Positions 1-10,300 of a stretch of DNA of 64,000 nucleotides are shown piece after piece; position 1 is the first letter of the stretch; each line of letters begins with the position of its first letter. A model generated the notes under the pieces. It was not told the DNA's origin. It saw nothing but the letters and a program-made list of their open reading frames with translations, and did no database searches. Source of the stretch: Eurosta solidaginis (taxonomy: Eukaryota; Arthropoda; Insecta; Diptera; Tephritidae). The DNA lies in NCBI RefSeq assembly GCF_040869045.1, contig NC_090320.1, positions 239,506,978-239,570,977 on the forward strand. The letters run 5' to 3'. Both the position numbers and the translations under genes were made by a program.

Positions 1-56
1 ATTTTTCGGGGGCCCCCTAAAGTCGGGGGCCCCAGGCAACTGCTTATTCTGCCTAC

Positions 57-444
57 TTGTTAATGCGGCCACCGTGGTGTGATGGTAGCGTGCTCCGCCT
101 ATCACACCGTATGCCCTGGGTTCAACTCCCGGGCAAAGCAACATCAAAATTTTAGAAATAAGATCTTTCAATTAGAAGACAATTTTTCTAAGCGGGGTCG
201 CCCCTCGGCAGTGTCTGGCAAGCGCTCCGATTGTATTTCTGCCATGAAAAGCTCTCAGTGAAAACTCATCTGCCTTTTGCAGATGCCGTTCGGAGTCGGC
301 ATAAAACATGTAGGTCCCGTCCGGCCAATTTGTAGGGAAAAATCAAGAGGAACACGACGCAAATTGGAAGAGAAGCTCGGCCTTAGATCTCTTCGGAGGT
401 TATCGCGCCTTACATTTATTTTTTTTTTTTTTGTTAATACGGCC
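57..444 (+). mobile_element. tRNA-derived SINE, full length, with TSD
   Basis: The tRNA-like head has an A-box-like stretch (TGGTGTGATGG, 75-85) and a strong B box (GGGTTCAACTCCCGG, 118-132), the internal RNA polymerase III promoter of tRNA-derived SINEs. A conserved body (about 165-415) follows, then a T-rich tail. Flanks 57-70 (TTGTTAATGCGGCC) and 431-444 (TTGTTAATACGGCC) form a 14-bp TSD with one mismatch, so the element is about 71-430. The same body recurs at 14410-14690, with remnants near 29930 and 54537. The first 56 bases of the window are GC-rich and unrecognised. Confidence 0.8.
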
Positions 445-905
445 CTGAACCTGGCATTATCTTTTCTTAAATTAATGCAACCTCGTTCGTTCTTCTCTGC
501 TGTGTCGTATGTTTGTGTATTTCTTTCACAAAATATTTTCCTTTTAATGAAAAAATGGCTACAATTACCTACAAATTCACCCATTTTACAGAGCGCAGGC
601 TGATCTAGTTCAAAATATAGAATTTTTGAGTGCAACATGAGGGTAACATTTTTTTCAGAAAAGAAAACGCCATTAAAATAACCATACGGTGCTAAGAGCA
701 GGGGATGGGGAAATGAACCCCCAGAGCCTGAAATCAGCACCAAACTTCTATTACGTGAGGAGATTTTGAAGAGAGACAAACAGCTCAATAGCGCTGCGAG
801 CCTTTCAGATGGTGGCGTCGAGCGAGCTTCGTTTGACGTTGTGTTTTTTGTTCCTTGTGTTTAGCTGCACAGAGGCGGGTGCAAAGATATTGTGATAAGA
901 GTCGA
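445..905. repeat. Composite repeat copy A, left part
   Basis: This stretch aligns with 39810-40260, for example the shared AGAGACAAACAGCTCAATAG and the text around GAGCCTGAAATCAGCA. It therefore belongs to a dispersed repeat. I see no recognisable protein in it. It leads directly into the LINE endonuclease remnant that follows. Confidence 0.6.
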
Positions 906-1190
906 TGTTAGGTCCTCGAATCCTGTGTACATCTAAAACACTGGAGGCGTGCCAGCCATTTATCACCACGTGGTTATTGTTGTTGTTGTTGTAGCAGTGC
1001 TTACAACATACATATATTTCGATCAGGGGACTGCCATGTAGGTTGATGTATATCTTTATTCTTAAACTTAGTGCTGGCTATGACCATATTTTGAGCATTT
1101 AGGAGAGGCTTTGTTGTGGAGGCTGAATTTTCCGACCGTGCTGCCAAAAACACTTTCTTTGCCCACCTTGACGTTAATGTCGCCAAGCAC
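905..1190 (-). pseudogene. LINE endonuclease remnant (copy A)
   Basis: On the minus strand this encodes pieces such as HQPTWQSPDRN, KPLLNAQNMVIAST and WAKKVF. They match the endonuclease/exonuclease/phosphatase domain preserved better at 40186-40533. In non-LTR retrotransposons this domain nicks the target DNA. The copy is interrupted at 970-1010 by a GTTGTTGTTGTTGTAGCAGTGC stretch that breaks the reading frame. It is a fragment with no LINE 3' end beside it. Confidence 0.65.
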
Positions 1191-2024
1191 GACTGTTTTT
1201 AATCATGGAGGTGGCAGAGCTCGTATGTGCGTCTCAGAATGCACCCTTTATCTCATCGTCTTCCCCTCTATCGGTGCATGGGGCAGATGAATGAAATATT
1301 AAAAAAGTTGATTCCATGCGGCTAGCGGCTAGAGGTTCGTCCGTTCGGCGCGCACGTCACTACTTGGCAACAAAGCGCTTATATATATATTATGGCCACT
1401 ATAGGTAATTTCAAAGTTAAATTTTTTTCTTTCATTGGTCCTTTATTCTTGGATTATGGTAAAGTCGGCTTTTCCTTTCACAAGGACATCAACCAGGGTA
1501 TCGGCACCAGTCCCATTAAGAGATCGGACATATCAGGTGCATGCCCTTAAATTGTAAGCCTTGAAGCGTTTGACGTGGTCTGAGTTTAAGTGGCGGGTCC
1601 CAAGTCCAGCGTACAACCCGCTCAGCGGAATGAGATATTTATGATCTAGCGATCTACTTGATCCAAGACGGACACCAGCTTGCAGCTGGAGTGATCAGGC
1701 CCTGCTTATGGAGTATCCCAGCTAGCCCTAATCCGGCTATAAACAAGTGGCCTATATGGGTTGTAGTCTTCTCGCATAAGCTTGCCAACAAACGGATGTT
1801 CAATGGCTACCCAGAGGATACTCGGCAGCAAGCGATAATAACTATGTAAGAGCTGATTGAACCGCATGCAAAAGAAGCGCACTGGCAATTCCCTGGTGAG
1901 TGGCCTTCCCAACTTTCGTGGACTTTTACACACAGCTCCATCCCTCCTGAGAAAATATATGCAGGTGCAAAAAAATACGAAAGGGTTTTGTATATTACGC
2001 TAGATTCACCTAGAGAAATATGTT
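1191..2024. repeat. Composite repeat copy A, middle part
   Basis: Non-coding here, but clearly repeated: 1600-2024 aligns with 19200-19685 and in part with 40690-40975 (shared GATCCAAGACGGACACCAGC and the surrounding text). Short open frames have no recognised domain. A TATATATA run is at about 1381. Confidence 0.55.
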
Positions 2025-2302
2025 TTGACGTGCAGTATCCGTAAGTGGGATATGTTTAATTCGTATATTCCAAAGTTGCTGGAGAATTCCGAAGATTTAT
2101 TTATTAGGCTGAATGACGATTTAAGATGCATCGGGAACTGGGCTCTTTTAAATAAATTCTCTCTTAATGCTACAAAATCTAAGGCTATGGCAATATCGAA
2201 TGTAACATATGATTAAGCAGCCTTCTTGAAATTATGCTTAATGGCGATAAAATATTTTTCACGATGCTGTTGCCTATTTAGGATTCAAAATCAATTCAAA
2301 TC
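2025..2302 (+). pseudogene. Jockey-like LINE RT remnant, left half
   Basis: The translation contains RLNDDLRCIGNWALLNKF followed by LNATKSKAMAIS, the stretch just after the catalytic FADD box in jockey-like reverse transcriptases. The next reading (GFKINSNLTCT-type) breaks off at 2302. It resumes at 12929 on the far side of a nested insertion. The related copy at 41040-41359 is continuous across the same point, which proves the interruption. Confidence 0.7.
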
Positions 2303-2313
2303 TGACCTGCACT
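2303..2313. repeat. TSD of RNase H LINE, left copy
   Basis: TGACCTGCACT here and TGATCTGCACT at 12918-12928 flank the LINE that spans 2314-12917. One mismatch in 11 bp fits an insertion of some age. The uninterrupted paralogue near 41090 has a single copy. Confidence 0.8.
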
Positions 2314-2593
2314 CCCTCACTAGGGTAGGCACCTTGTCGTTGGTGTGAGGGCTTAGCCGATATCCATAGCGCCCGACTATGCGGCGGAGCTGTTTAGGGC
2401 TGGTATCTACGCCGTTTCGCCTAATAGAAGGGCGGCGGGATGTCGGTAACCAAGAACTGCCAAAAATCTAATCCAGGGTGTTATGCGGACCGTGCCGATT
2501 TGCAGCAAGGGGATAAATTCGGCTGTATTCGAACTGAGCCTTCCCGATACCGGGCACCTCGGGAAGTATTGATGGCCTTTCCACAGTAAGGGG
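2314..2593 (+). mobile_element. RNase H-bearing LINE, 5' segment
   Basis: This GC-richer stretch is the 5' end of the non-LTR element whose remaining part lies at 11317-12917. The two parts are separated by a gypsy insertion with AGGGG on both sides (2589-2593 and 11312-11316). It is probably 5' UTR, as the first plausible start codon of the element is at 11402. Confidence 0.75.
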
Positions 2594-2994
2594 TGTAACA
2601 GCAGCCTTATGATCTTACCCTGTTTCCCACTTGGTGCAACCCTGTTGTCTATTGTGAATGGACAACAGGTGTTGAAACAAGTTGAAAACGGGGAGGTCGG
2701 CTCGCAATGAAAAGGCGGCCATTATTATTAATTTTGGCAGAGACTTGGCGTGTACGACAAATTTACAAAAAGAAAACTAAATCTAAGTCTACGTTAAATT
2801 AACTAAGTGCTACTACTTACAAAAAATACTCTTATTCTACAGTAAACAAAACTATATCTAAACCTAATTAAACCAAACTAGAACTAAGCAAAAAATTCGT
2901 GTTTGATTGTTTTCTTGGTGTTTGAGTGGAGCGTGCGTGCATTAGCGTGCGCACAAAAACAATTTTTCTGAAGGAGTTCCGTAAGGAACGCCAC
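2594..2994 (+). repeat. 5' LTR of gypsy element 1
   Basis: This 401-bp direct repeat starts TGTAAC and ends GCCAC. The 3' copy at 10910-11311 differs, by eye, by one extra C and one A/T change, about 99.5% identity. A presumed primer-binding site (TGGCGATCGTGAG) starts one base later, at 2996. It resembles the tRNA-Arg type used by the 412/mdg1 group. Confidence 0.93.
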
Positions 2995-3489
2995 TTGGCG
3001 ATCGTGAGGCAGCTTGCCAAATTCAATGTACAATGGAGCACCAGGCCACCTTCGTAAGGCAGCGCAATTGGTGAAAATATATAAAACATAAAATGTAAAA
3101 ATCTACAAAAAAAATATAAAATACAAAAATCTTTACAAAAAAAATACAAAATACAAAAACCTACAAAAAACATATAACACATACAGAGGTTTCGGCATAC
3201 AAATTGAAGGGAAGCTGTACCCAACATAACGGGACAAGGCAATGTACGGCACCCCGAACCAAGTGAAGCCACTATAAATAACGGCACATCAAAATAGCAG
3301 CTGCACAAGGAAGCTGAACGAAAATTTTAAGCAGCGAAGTGATGACGGCAGCAGCAGAACAGCAGCAGCGGTGAAAGCGTATGGTGAGGCGTAGCTTGCA
3401 GTATGAATGTATGTTTGAGATGTAATATGTAGTTGCTTTTGAAATACATATGTATACATAATTTTTCTTATAAATATTTTTCGATATAA

Positions 3490-3660
3490 TTTTTAAAATT
3501 CCTTTAAATTCGGTCAATCTCAAACCAATATTTTTCGCAAAAATACTTAAAATACCTTTAAATTCGGTCAATTTCAAATCAATATTTTTCGCAAACATAC
3601 TTAAAATTTCTGTCAAATTCGATCAACCTAAAATCTATATTTTCCGGAAAAATTCTTAAA
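3490..3660 (+). repeat. 54-bp tandem repeats in gypsy 1 leader
   Basis: Three degenerate units built around AAATTCGGTCAATYTCAAA and TATTTTTCGCAAA. The anchor AAATTC falls at 3506, 3560 and 3615, a period of 54-55 bp. Confidence 0.8.
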
Positions 3661-4314
3661 ACCTAACCGCAATATCGGTTGTTTCTTCAACTTTGCCAAT
3701 TTTTATAATATTTTCATACATAATAACTCTAAATTTTCATAAGTAAAGCAATTTAGATTTGCAACAATAATGTGTATAGCTTGAAATATAATCAGTCTAA
3801 ATCAAACGTGAATACATACAATAAAAATACATACTTTTAACATCGTTCAAAATTAAAGTGAAATGGATATTCTCAAATTTATTAGTCAATTAAAGTAGCT
3901 TCCGATAATCCCATATATGTAATAGATGTAGACCGAAACAAGATTGATACACATATATTTTGAATTTTTTTCAGCATCACTTTAAAGTATCTACGACTTT
4001 CAAAAAAAATTTTTTTTTTACACAAATCGAAAAAACGAAATTGGCCTTACACATATATACTTTCAATAAATTTTTATAGGGTGAGTATGTATATGCATAT
4101 ATTACATAAATTGTGTCTAAGAGCTAGGCATTTAAGAAAAAAAAAAGGAAAGACATATGCATATACATAGTACATTGTGCGAAGATTTAAGTAATTTTGA
4201 ACATATCAAATACTTTGAAATACTTTAACAAACCGTAAAAATTTAATACATCGAAAACTTTATTAACTCACAACACAAAAAAAAAAAAAAACAAACAAAA
4301 CATTTTGGTGAAAC

Positions 4315-4455
4315 GGTGCGGCCGACACGTAAAATAATGATGAAAATTTAATACATTTTTACAATTCATACTCCACATTTTGCTGTGTAGCGGTGCGGCC
4401 GACACGTTAAATATTAAAATTTAATACTTTTTGTGCAACGGTGCGGCCGCCACGT
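4315..4455 (+). repeat. Three GGTGCGGCCGMCACGT motifs
   Basis: A 16-bp GC-rich motif occurs at 4315-4330, 4392-4407 and 4440-4455 (the last with GCCGCC), in otherwise AT-rich leader. Such conservation in a drifting background suggests a protein- or RNA-binding site. The function is unknown. Confidence 0.75.
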
Positions 4456-4699
4456 TAAACAATATTGTAATAAATACTAAATTGCAATAAACATATCACG
4501 TCTAAAATTAATACTGTCTTGGAAAATTGGGAAAATAGATCAGGATTCTCTCTTATATACCGTATATGGTAGCACACCCGGTATAAACAATTTTTTTTTA
4601 TTCATTGTTCACAGGGAATACAACCCAGCTGTCTCTCAAGTGACTGCAACTTCAAATAATGTCAAATTTATTCAATTCACTAATTCTACTTCAACATTC

Positions 4700-5100
4700 A
4701 ATACAAAATTCAAATTAGATTATAAAATCATTCTAAATTTCTTTTCAATTAAAATTGACATTCATAACACAAACTTGCCACTTTTATTAATTCAACTTAG
4801 GTGATAAAACCATTTCATATTCACTTTCAACTCAAATTTGTTCACATTCATGTCTCAATCCGCAGCAACAATTCAATTTAGGTTAATACAATACAGGTTA
4901 CAAAACCATTTCAAATATCTTCTCAATTCAAATTTGTCCTTATTCAGAACTCAAACAATTTAAAATTCTAAAACCATTCCAAATTTCTTTTTCATTCAAA
5001 TTCGTTCATATTCATACCTCAAACTTGCAACTTTTTCACAACTCGAATTAGATTATAAAATCATTTCAACCTTCTTTTCATTAAAATTTCTTAATGCTTG
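4700..5100 (+). repeat. Degenerate ~84-bp repeats before gag
   Basis: About five units sharing ATTATAAAACCATTTCAAAT, then a TCAAATTTGTTC-like and an ATTCATAACTCAAACTTGCAA-like segment, at roughly 4715, 4800, 4885, 4970 and 5052. The last unit abuts the gag start. Confidence 0.6.
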
Positions 5101-5137
5101 GATAGCATACAAAGCTGCAAGTGTAAGAGCCTTCCTT

Positions 5138-6682
5138 TTGCTAATGTCAAATTTCGAAACAAAATTCAAAAAATTGAGAGAAAATTTCTTTAAAATTAGA
5201 AAACGCGTTTTACATACAGGTCGTTCTTTACCGACAAGGCAAGAGAAGTTAGATGAATATAAAAATTCTTTAATTGAGGCATATAATAACATTTTAATAG
5301 AGGCAAACGGGCATTTTGAAAACCGACCTAGGCCAATTGCTGTGAATAAAAGTTTATCACGTTGTAGGGAAGAATTAATTAAATGTTTTACAACACTCAA
5401 CTGCACAATTAAAGTACCAACCAACTACATCGACTTAGTCCAAGATAACACTTTTATATCAGATACGGATCGAGAAGAAAAAGAATCCTTCGACGCATAC
5501 GAAATCGAATTTGAGGAAGAAGAGGAATTCTCTGACTCATCAAAGCCGGAAACACTCGACACTCTTATCGGTGAACAAAGTTGTTTTTTACCTCATACCG
5601 AAAATATTTCATTACAAGAAAACTTCTGTGGTTTCGATAACCCAGTCGTTACATCAAACAACCCTTTAGGGCTTTTAACAACTTTCTCAAATTCCAACCA
5701 ATCTCGTACTAGTTTTCTAGAACCAACAATAATGGCTACACCAGAGCAAAAGAGACAGTTTATTGGGTCGTGGGCGCCTTTATTTAGGGAAAACTATAAC
5801 GGTGACCCCTTAGCGCCAGACTCCTTCATAGATAAAATTGAACTAGTAGAAGGATGTATAGATCCAGATCTTGTGCCAACTTTCATTTTATTGGTTAAAT
5901 CGAAGCTCGAAAGGAAAGCAAGAGAAGCAATTCCGACAAATATAACATCTATCCAAGAAATTAAAGATGCTCTTAAAAGTCGAATAAAGCCAGACAATTC
6001 AAAAGTCGTTGCAGGGAAAATAGCTTCACTAAAAGTTACGAACAATAATTTAACCGAGTTTGCTAAACGAGTAGAGGAATTATCTGATGCTTTAGAGAGG
6101 TCTCTAATTATCGAGGGAATATCAAAAGACAAAGCGCACGAGATGGCAGTCGAACAGTCAGTAAACGTCTGTAGGCTAAATACGCGCTCAGACTTAGTCA
6201 AATCAATTCTCGCATCAACCTCCTTTAGTGACGCAAAAGACGTCGTAGCAAAAATGATAGTCGAACAAAACAATCAGGCTACAGAAAGGCAGGTATTAGC
6301 TTTTCGATCAAGGTTTAACAATCAACCCAACTTTCGCAATAACAATAGAGGCAATAACTACTACAATAACAATAATAGATACAACAACAATAGCAATTTC
6401 AACAGGTTCAAAAACAATAATAATTTCAATAGGTACAACAACAATAATAACGCTAGATACAATAATAACAATCAAAATAGGCAAAACAACAACTATAGGA
6501 CAAACAACGACAATCGAAACAATAGTAACTCGCGTAATACTAGCAACCGTCAAAATAGGCTAACAAACAGAACCAATACTAACGCCGGAAGTTCAAGTAC
6601 GCGAAATAATGCAAACGTTCGCTCTTTAAACTTGGACGCCCCTCAGCAGCGAACACTGAGGGACGAGGAGATAAACGAATAA
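5138..6682 (+). CDS. gag: Gag of gypsy element 1
   Basis: A 514-residue structural protein expected to form the particle that packages element RNA. The middle (about 180-400) contains a capsid-like stretch beginning ATPEQKRQFIGSW, with conserved AREAIP and VTNNNLTEFAKRVEEL segments. The C-terminus (about 400-480) is dominated by Asn with scattered Arg and Tyr, and has no CCHC zinc knuckle, so RNA binding presumably relies on this basic low-complexity tail. Residues 125-145 form an acidic patch. ATG at 5138 is the first in the frame; ATG at 5144 is an alternative. The last 17 codons overlap the -1 frame that continues into protease, with a frameshift signal at 6625-6662. Confidence 0.9.
   Translation: MLMSNFETKFKKLRENFFKIRKRVLHTGRSLPTRQEKLDEYKNSLIEAYNNILIEANGHFENRPRPIAVNKSLSRCREELIKCFTTLNCTIKVPTNYIDLVQDNTFISDTDREEKESFDAYEIEFEEEEEFSDSSKPETLDTLIGEQSCFLPHTENISLQENFCGFDNPVVTSNNPLGLLTTFSNSNQSRTSFLEPTIMATPEQKRQFIGSWAPLFRENYNGDPLAPDSFIDKIELVEGCIDPDLVPTFILLVKSKLERKAREAIPTNITSIQEIKDALKSRIKPDNSKVVAGKIASLKVTNNNLTEFAKRVEELSDALERSLIIEGISKDKAHEMAVEQSVNVCRLNTRSDLVKSILASTSFSDAKDVVAKMIVEQNNQATERQVLAFRSRFNNQPNFRNNNRGNNYYNNNNRYNNNSNFNRFKNNNNFNRYNNNNNARYNNNNQNRQNNNYRTNNDNRNNSNSRNTSNRQNRLTNRTNTNAGSSSTRNNANVRSLNLDAPQQRTLRDEEINE
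6625..6662 (+). promoter_or_regulatory. -1 programmed ribosomal frameshift signal, gag to pol
   Basis: TTTAAAC (6625-6631) is read in gag as T TTA AAC, the canonical X XXY YYZ slippery heptamer. After an 8-nt spacer, CCCTCAG (6640-6646) can pair perfectly with CTGAGGG (6656-6662) across a 9-nt loop. Slipping back one base enters the frame that is open through the protease, with no stop from 6625 to 7302. Gag itself stops at 6680-6682, 49 nt after the heptamer. Heptamer, phase, spacing, stem and downstream frame all agree, so I consider this a real signal on sequence grounds. Confidence 0.85.
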
Positions 6683-7305
6683 ATATTAAAAATATTTTTT
6701 GTCTAAACCTAAACTACTCAGATTTTATCGAAACTCATATAACCGGATCTAACAAATTATGTACATTTTTACTAGATACACAAGCTGATATTTCGCTAAT
6801 TAAAATTTCTAGCTTAAATAAGCACATTCCCATTAACTATGACGAAATAGTGAATATCACTGGCGTTACATCAGATTCTGTTGCTACTTTGGGTAAAATA
6901 AACATAAACCTAAATTTTTCGAATAATCTAGTCGAACACAGCTTACATGTGGTAAAAGATGACTTCAATATCCCATCAGACGGTATACTGGGTAAAGATT
7001 TTCTTCATTATAATAAATGTGTAATAAATTATTCAAATAGTAGCATCTCATTCTGGGCAAATAAAGAAAAAGTCATTATGCCAATCCTACACGGAACAGA
7101 AAGAGATATGTGTGTCATACCACCAAGATGCGAAGTTTTTCGAATTTTCGACTTAGGTCACTCAACAACTCCACTTTTCGTTGAATCTCAAGAAATACAA
7201 AAAGGCGTATTTACCGCAAGATGCATTACAAACTCCAATAACCCAGTCATAAAATTAATCAATACCACAAGTGATGTACAATTCGTAAACCAAAAACTCT
7301 ATTAA
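6625..7305 (+). CDS. pol: Protease region of pol, gypsy element 1
   Basis: Reached from gag by -1 frameshifting. It encodes a retropepsin-like aspartic protease that would cleave the Gag-Pol polyprotein. The catalytic loop is at 6769-6795 and reads LLDTQADISL, where almost all relatives have D-T/S-G. The flap region (ITGVTSDSVATLGKI) and the second signature (GILGKDFL, followed by a hydrophobic strand) are in place. The frame ends at 7303-7305, while RT continues one base out of register from about 7289. Pol is normally continuous here, so an indel in the A-run at 7292-7296 is the likely cause. The Gln at the DTG position is either a lineage variant or inactivating. Confidence 0.85.
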   Translation, partial: FKLGRPSAANTEGRGDKRINIKNIFCLNLNYSDFIETHITGSNKLCTFLLDTQADISLIKISSLNKHIPINYDEIVNITGVTSDSVATLGKININLNFSNNLVEHSLHVVKDDFNIPSDGILGKDFLHYNKCVINYSNSSISFWANKEKVIMPILHGTERDMCVIPPRCEVFRIFDLGHSTTPLFVESQEIQKGVFTARCITNSNNPVIKLINTTSDVQFVNQKLY

Positions 7306-10300
7306 AACAGAAAACTTATCTAATTATCACGTCTATGTAATCGACAAAACTAAGTCAGATGAGAAGCGAATTAACGAAATAACTTCGATTTTAAAAGATC
7401 AAATTCCAAAAGATGCACCATCTGAACTTTTAGATCTATGCATACAATATGCTAACATATTCGCGCTTGACAACGATAAAATGATGTTAAATAATTTTTA
7501 TGAGCAGAAATTGCGGTTAACCGACAACGAACCAGTGTATATAAAGAACTATCGTCTACCCTATTCGCAGCGAGAAGAAATTAACAGACAGGTTACAAAA
7601 TTATTAGAAAATGATTTAATAGAAGAAAGCTATTCTAACTACAACAGTCCTCCTATCTTAGTTCCTAAAAAGAAAATAAATGGCAAAAAAGCATACCGAA
7701 TGTGTGTTGACTTTCGCGCAGTTAACAAGAAGCTAATAGCAGACAAATTTCCATTAGCACGAATCGATGATATTTTAGACAATCTTGGCAGAGCCAAATT
7801 TTTCTCAACTTTAGACCTTTTTTCTGGATTTCACCAAATACCATTACACGTAGATTCACGCGATATAACCTCATTTTCTACGGATCGCGGAGCGTATCGA
7901 TGGAAGGTATTGCCATTTGGTCTGAACATTGCACCAAATTCGTTTTCTAGGATGATGACCATCGCATTTTCAGGAATACCCCCTAATGTAGCTTTTCTTT
8001 ATGTAGATGACATTATAGTCATCGGCTCTAGCGAATCCCATCACATTAAAAATTTGTCTAAAGTATTCAATACTTGTAGATCATTCAACCTTAAACTCAA
8101 TCCAAGTAAATGCAATTTTCTAAGACCAGAAGTAACATTCCTAGGACACAAATGCTCAGCTGAAGGTCTGTCACCAGACGAATCTAAAATAGACGCAATT
8201 CGTAACTATACTAAGCCAACAGACAAGGACGCTGTAAGAAGGTTTGTAGCTTTTGCCAACTACTACAGACGCTTTATTCCCAACTTTGCATCTCTGGCAG
8301 CACCTCTGAACAGACTGAATAGGAAAAGAGTAGAATTTAACTGGGACGAATCATGCGATAAAGCCTTTGATGCACTAAGAGCATCCCTAATGTCACCAAA
8401 GATATTACAATACCCAGATTTTTCTAAAGAGTTCACCATTACAGTAGACGCTTCTAAGACGGGATGTGGAGCGATACTCAGCCAAGAACCTCAAGGCAGC
8501 GATTTACCCATATGTTATGCGTCAAAATCTTTTAATGAGGCAGAACAAAAGAAAGCCATCATTGAGTTAGAACTATTAGCCATTTATTTTGCCATTAAAC
8601 AATTCAGACCATACGTTTATGGAAATCACTTTATTGTAAAATCAGATCATAGGCCTTTAGTCTATTTATTCACTATGAAAGACCCATCTTCAAAACTTTC
8701 TAGAATTAGACTTGAGTTGGCAGAATACAATTTCACAATAGAGTACATAAAGGGAAAATCAAATGTAGGAGCGGATGCACTTTCTCGCATAACCATTGGC
8801 GAAATAAAAGAATCAACCAAAAATATATTTGCAGTTCAGACTAGGGCTATGAGTAAGAGAAAAGATAAATGTAGTTCTACCGGAAATATAGACTTATGTG
8901 AAAACATACAAACATTAAACGTGTTTGATAAATTCACTCATAACTTTTCAAAAAAAATTCCTCGTATTAGATCAGAAATATTTCATGATAAAAACAATAA
9001 ACAATTTTTAAGAATATGCGCGCATATAAAGCATAAAAGAACAATTTTACTTGATTTTGAATTTTCTAACGAAATAAAGAATTTCGATAATTTATTTTCG
9101 AGGCTAGAAAAAGAAGCCGGAAAACGCAATATTAAGGAAATAGAATGGCCAAAAAACGATTTAATTTTCAAATATATTACAATTACAAATTTTAAAGAAA
9201 GAGGAAATAGATTTTTACAATTTTTAAAAATTATTTTAATGCATCCAATTGAAACAATCACTGATCAGGAACAAAAATCAAAATTATTAGCAATTTATCA
9301 CAATGATCCCATCACTGGAGGTCACTGTGGAACGAAAAAATTATACGCCAAATTACGAAACAAATTTTACTGGAAAAACATGACAAAAGACATAGCTAGT
9401 TATGTTAGGAAATGCGAAAAATGTCTTCTGAATAAAGTGAAAATAGGAAATAAAGAAGAACTCGTCCTAACTCCTACTCCTAATAAACCTTTTGACATTG
9501 TCGTAATTGATACCATAGGCCCATTTCCAGAATCGAGATATGGTAATAAGTTCGCGCTTACCATAATCTGCGATCTGACAAAATACTTAGTTACAATATC
9601 AATACCTGATAAAAGTGCAAAAACCATCGCGTCAGCACTATTCGAAGGCTTCATTTTAATATACGGTGTTATGAAATCCATTAAATCAGATTTAGGTACT
9701 GAATTCAAAAATGAAATTTTTGCAAATTTAACCAGTTTATTAAATATTGATCACAACTTTTCTACACCATATCACCATGAAACCGTAGGAACTGTCGAAA
9801 GAAACCATAGAGTTTTCAACGAGTACCTACGTGCATACTTAAATGATTCCTTTGATGATTGGGATACATATTTGAGATATTTTACGTTTTGGCATAACAC
9901 AACGCCAAATACGGTATTCGATAATAAACTTACTCCCTTTGAATTAATTTTTGGTAAAAAGGCCATTGTGCCATCTGAACTGAAGAACGAAAGAATTGAA
10001 CCAATTTATAATATCGAAAATTATTCAAAAGAAGTAAAATACCGAATGCAAAAATGCCACGCCTTGGCTAAAGAGTTAGTAGAAAAACACAAAATAAGGA
10101 ATAAAGATGCATATGATAAAAATGCACAACCAATGGTAGTAAACATAAACGATATGGTTTCAGTTCAAAAAGAACCACGGGAAAAACATAAAAACATATA
10201 TCAGGGCCCATACCTAGTAACAAGTATAGACGGTGTAAACGTAACCATTTTTGATAATGAAAATAAAAAATACAAAACGGTACATAAAAACCGCATAAGA

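Larger units (their letters stand above)
2996..5137 (+). other. Long untranslated leader of gypsy element 1
   Basis: A 2.1-kb AT-rich leader between the primer-binding site and gag, without a credible protein. It holds three sets of repeats: about 54-bp units at 3490-3660; GGTGCGGCCGACACGT-type motifs at 4315, 4392 and 4440; and roughly 84-bp degenerate units at 4700-5100. Long leaders are known in 412-type elements. The repeats could bind host or Gag factors, but nothing here shows which. Confidence 0.75.

Noticed and set aside
71..140. Possible tRNA gene
   Set aside because: The A and B boxes are present, but no acceptor stem closes the cloverleaf. The sequence continues into a repeated SINE body with a TSD.
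4567..4620. Splice acceptor in the gypsy 1 leader (T-run then TTCACAG)
   Set aside because: A polypyrimidine-AG is visible, but no matching donor or spliced product can be supported from sequence.
6308..6553. Minus-strand Val/Ile-rich frame as a membrane protein
   Set aside because: Antisense shadow of the Asn codons (AAY gives RTT) in the gag tail.
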